Source: Phaeobacter sp. A36a-5a
Lineage (GTDB): Bacteria; Pseudomonadota; Alphaproteobacteria; Rhodobacterales; Rhodobacteraceae
NCBI RefSeq assembly: GCF_037911135.1
Contig: NZ_JBBLYU010000002.1
Location: forward strand, 517,747-581,746
DNA: 64,000 bases
Reading direction: 5' to 3'
A model generated the notes under the pieces. It worked only from the letters and a program-made list of their open reading frames with translations, was not told the origin of the DNA and searched no databases. Positions 62,775 to 64,000 of this stretch are shown piece after piece. A program made the position numbers and the translations under genes. The first letter of the stretch is position 1; every line of letters begins with the position of its first letter.

Positions 62775-63437
62775 TCAAGCGGGTAATTCAATCGGCGTGG
62801 TGCCGAACGGTGTAAGCCGGGCGGCGGTCTGGAAAAGGTCAAACCCCTTGCGGGTATCCGCCACGATCCGATGCGCCAGCGCGCCATCGGGGGGGAGGTG
62901 ATCCAGATCATCGCATGTTGCCCGCCATGGCGCCAGATGGTCGCGCGGTCTGAAATAGTCAGGCAGCTCCCCCGGTCCTGCGGCATCGCTCAGGCGGCGG
63001 CGCAGCACCTCATTGCCCATGCGCGAGCCAAGCACCAGATAGTCGACGGCTGTGGGGTGCAGCTCTGGCGTATCCGCTGCAATGACGGCCGGCTGTCTCC
63101 CGATGGCGGCGCAATCCGCGCGCAGGGCGTCGATCAGCGCTGCCAGCAGCGGGCTGGCGCGACCGGTCTGGCCGCCGCTGGTCCGCGATAGCGCGCAGAG
63201 CGCAGTATGCTGACAGCTGAGAAACCAGGCGAGATGGGGCAGGGGGCTTTCGTGAAACGGGGCAAAGGCCCGCTCTGCCGCGTCATGTTCCACACGGGTG
63301 ATCCGGCGCAGCATGTGGCGGAAACCGTCATTCGTCGCACGCGCTCCGTCTTGGCCGGGGGCAGGTGCCGGGGGGGCTGCTGACGCACGGCTCTCCGCCG
63401 CTCGCTGCGCGGACTGGGATAGGGGAAGGTCTCTCAT
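62775..63437 (-). CDS. bphO: Biliverdin-producing heme oxygenase (BphO-type)
   Basis: A protein of 220 residues. LRRITRVEHDAAERAFAPF (about 43-61, proximal His about 50) and the distal helix LGSRMGNEVLRRR (about 138-150) are the bacteriophytochrome-linked heme oxygenase pattern. The N-terminal 40 residues are low-complexity Ala/Pro-rich; an internal Met just before LRRIT could be the real start. It opens heme to biliverdin, carbon monoxide and iron. It lies 81 bp upstream of bphP on the same strand. Confidence 0.85.
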   Translation of the reverse strand: MRDLPLSQSAQRAAESRASAAPPAPAPGQDGARATNDGFRHMLRRITRVEHDAAERAFAPFHESPLPHLAWFLSCQHTALCALSRTSGGQTGRASPLLAALIDALRADCAAIGRQPAVIAADTPELHPTAVDYLVLGSRMGNEVLRRRLSDAAGPGELPDYFRPRDHLAPWRATCDDLDHLPPDGALAHRIVADTRKGFDLFQTAARLTPFGTTPIELPA

Positions 63438-63963
63438 CGTCTCTTGTCGTGGTTCCGCGATTGCGCTGTTGATTCCGTGGCAGCCCAGGCATCAGCGGGC
63501 CCGGGCTGGTCGTGCCTTCCATCGCAGTCGGCGGGCGATGAGGAGGACATTGACCAGTGTTCTGACCGATGCCGCCCCGCCCCGGCTGCGGCTCCACCAA
63601 AGCCTATGATGGTGCGACGACACAAGCCATAGTCTTTATAGTGACCTCGCGGCGCGGGTCGATTTTGCGAGCCGGGGGCCGCGGCGTGGACTTTTTACGC
63701 TGAGAGTCCCGCGCTCGGGGCGCGTGACGCGCTGAGACACCGAGTCGGATGAGCGCGAGTCGGCAGGCGTTTAGTGGTCCCGGGCGTGCGTACCTCTATA
63801 TATAGATTTGAGCAGGGGGATCTTTGGTGATCGCGCCTGCGGTTGCGGGCCGAATGGATCACGGAAGCTGGGTTAATCTGTCGAATATGGATGTGTAACA
63901 GTATGATATTGCTTGATAATATGACTTTTTGCCGGAAACTTCATGAAAATGTCAAAAAACCGC
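63438..63963. other. Gene-free region upstream of bphO and of the right-edge promoter
   Basis: About 526 bases with no recognisable gene. The first part is GC-rich, probably holding the bphO promoter; the second (from about 63790) turns AT-rich with a ctatatatag palindrome at 63796-63805 and A/T tracts typical of an UP-element region before a strong promoter. Confidence 0.5.
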
Positions 63964-63992
63964 TTGCGGCCATGCTTAACTGGCCTTAGAAC
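63964..63992 (+). promoter_or_regulatory. Putative strong promoter reading out of the window (rrn type)
   Basis: TTGCGG (63964-63969), a 17-base spacer and TAGAAC (63987-63992) follow A/T-rich tracts and lead into a CCCCCTTCA start region. The -10 and the following C run resemble rRNA promoters of Rhodobacteraceae, but the gene itself lies past the edge. Confidence 0.45.
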
Positions 63993-64000
63993 CCCCTTCA

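Overview
The window looks like a chromosomal segment of a Roseobacter-group alphaproteobacterium (Rhodobacteraceae). This is inferred from the GC-rich coding style, the frequent ATGA and GTGA start/stop overlaps, the taurine order tpa-tauR-xsc, and a stand-alone heme oxygenase/bacteriophytochrome pair. No tRNA, rRNA, CRISPR array, insertion sequence or integrase was seen. The last 40 bases look like the promoter of a gene beyond the right edge, possibly an rRNA operon.

Left part (1-34500). This is mostly housekeeping and small metabolic operons: the end of an HlyD-type secretion adaptor; RidA, GDPD, FemAB-like and PhhB genes; a peroxiredoxin; a ferredoxin-type reductase with rsmD; map; an MscS channel; sfsA; a CinA-like/GNAT/AhpD-like/OmpA run; a LysR regulator; two DUF4399-type exported proteins flanking a NIPSNAP/ABM pair; a PfpI/DJ-1 protein; fadH; rppH; an EamA transporter with a divergent MarR regulator and tandem palindromic operators; adenosine kinase-nth; an Ada-like alkyltransferase; a YafY regulator with repeated heptamers; an OmpA lipoprotein; an FMN reductase; split MnmC functions (FAD oxidase and MnmD on opposite strands); a lytic transglycosylase; dapA; and an ECF41 sigma factor with its carboxymuconolactone-decarboxylase partner and a textbook ECF41 promoter.

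Middle part (34500-49200). This is a taurine and sulfoacetaldehyde module. TauR (MocR type) controls Tpa (taurine to sulfoacetaldehyde) and Xsc (sulfoacetaldehyde to acetyl phosphate plus sulfite). Pta and AckA handle acetyl phosphate, a citrate synthase may take acetyl-CoA into the TCA cycle, a TauE-type permease can export sulfite, and a cytoplasmic molybdo-iron-sulfur complex read here as SoeABC can oxidise sulfite to the quinone pool. Paired TauR-box-like direct repeats with 22-23 bp spacing lie upstream of tauR, xsc and tpa. A 28-codon frame fits exactly between soeA and soeB with ATGA overlaps at both ends.

Right part (49200-64000). A BKACE enzyme and a class III aminotransferase are followed by a class V PLP enzyme with a class II amidotransferase, and by the 5-oxoprolinase genes pxpBCA. 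Next comes a 1071-residue self-sufficient reductive dehalogenase-like protein: a duplicated cobalamin-type domain, two 4Fe-4S clusters, a flavin reductase and a 2Fe-2S ferredoxin, with an FNR-like box upstream. It converges on a bacteriophytochrome HWE kinase with a receiver domain, preceded by its biliverdin-producing heme oxygenase. The dehalogenase fusion and the TauR/Soe layout are the most unusual content.
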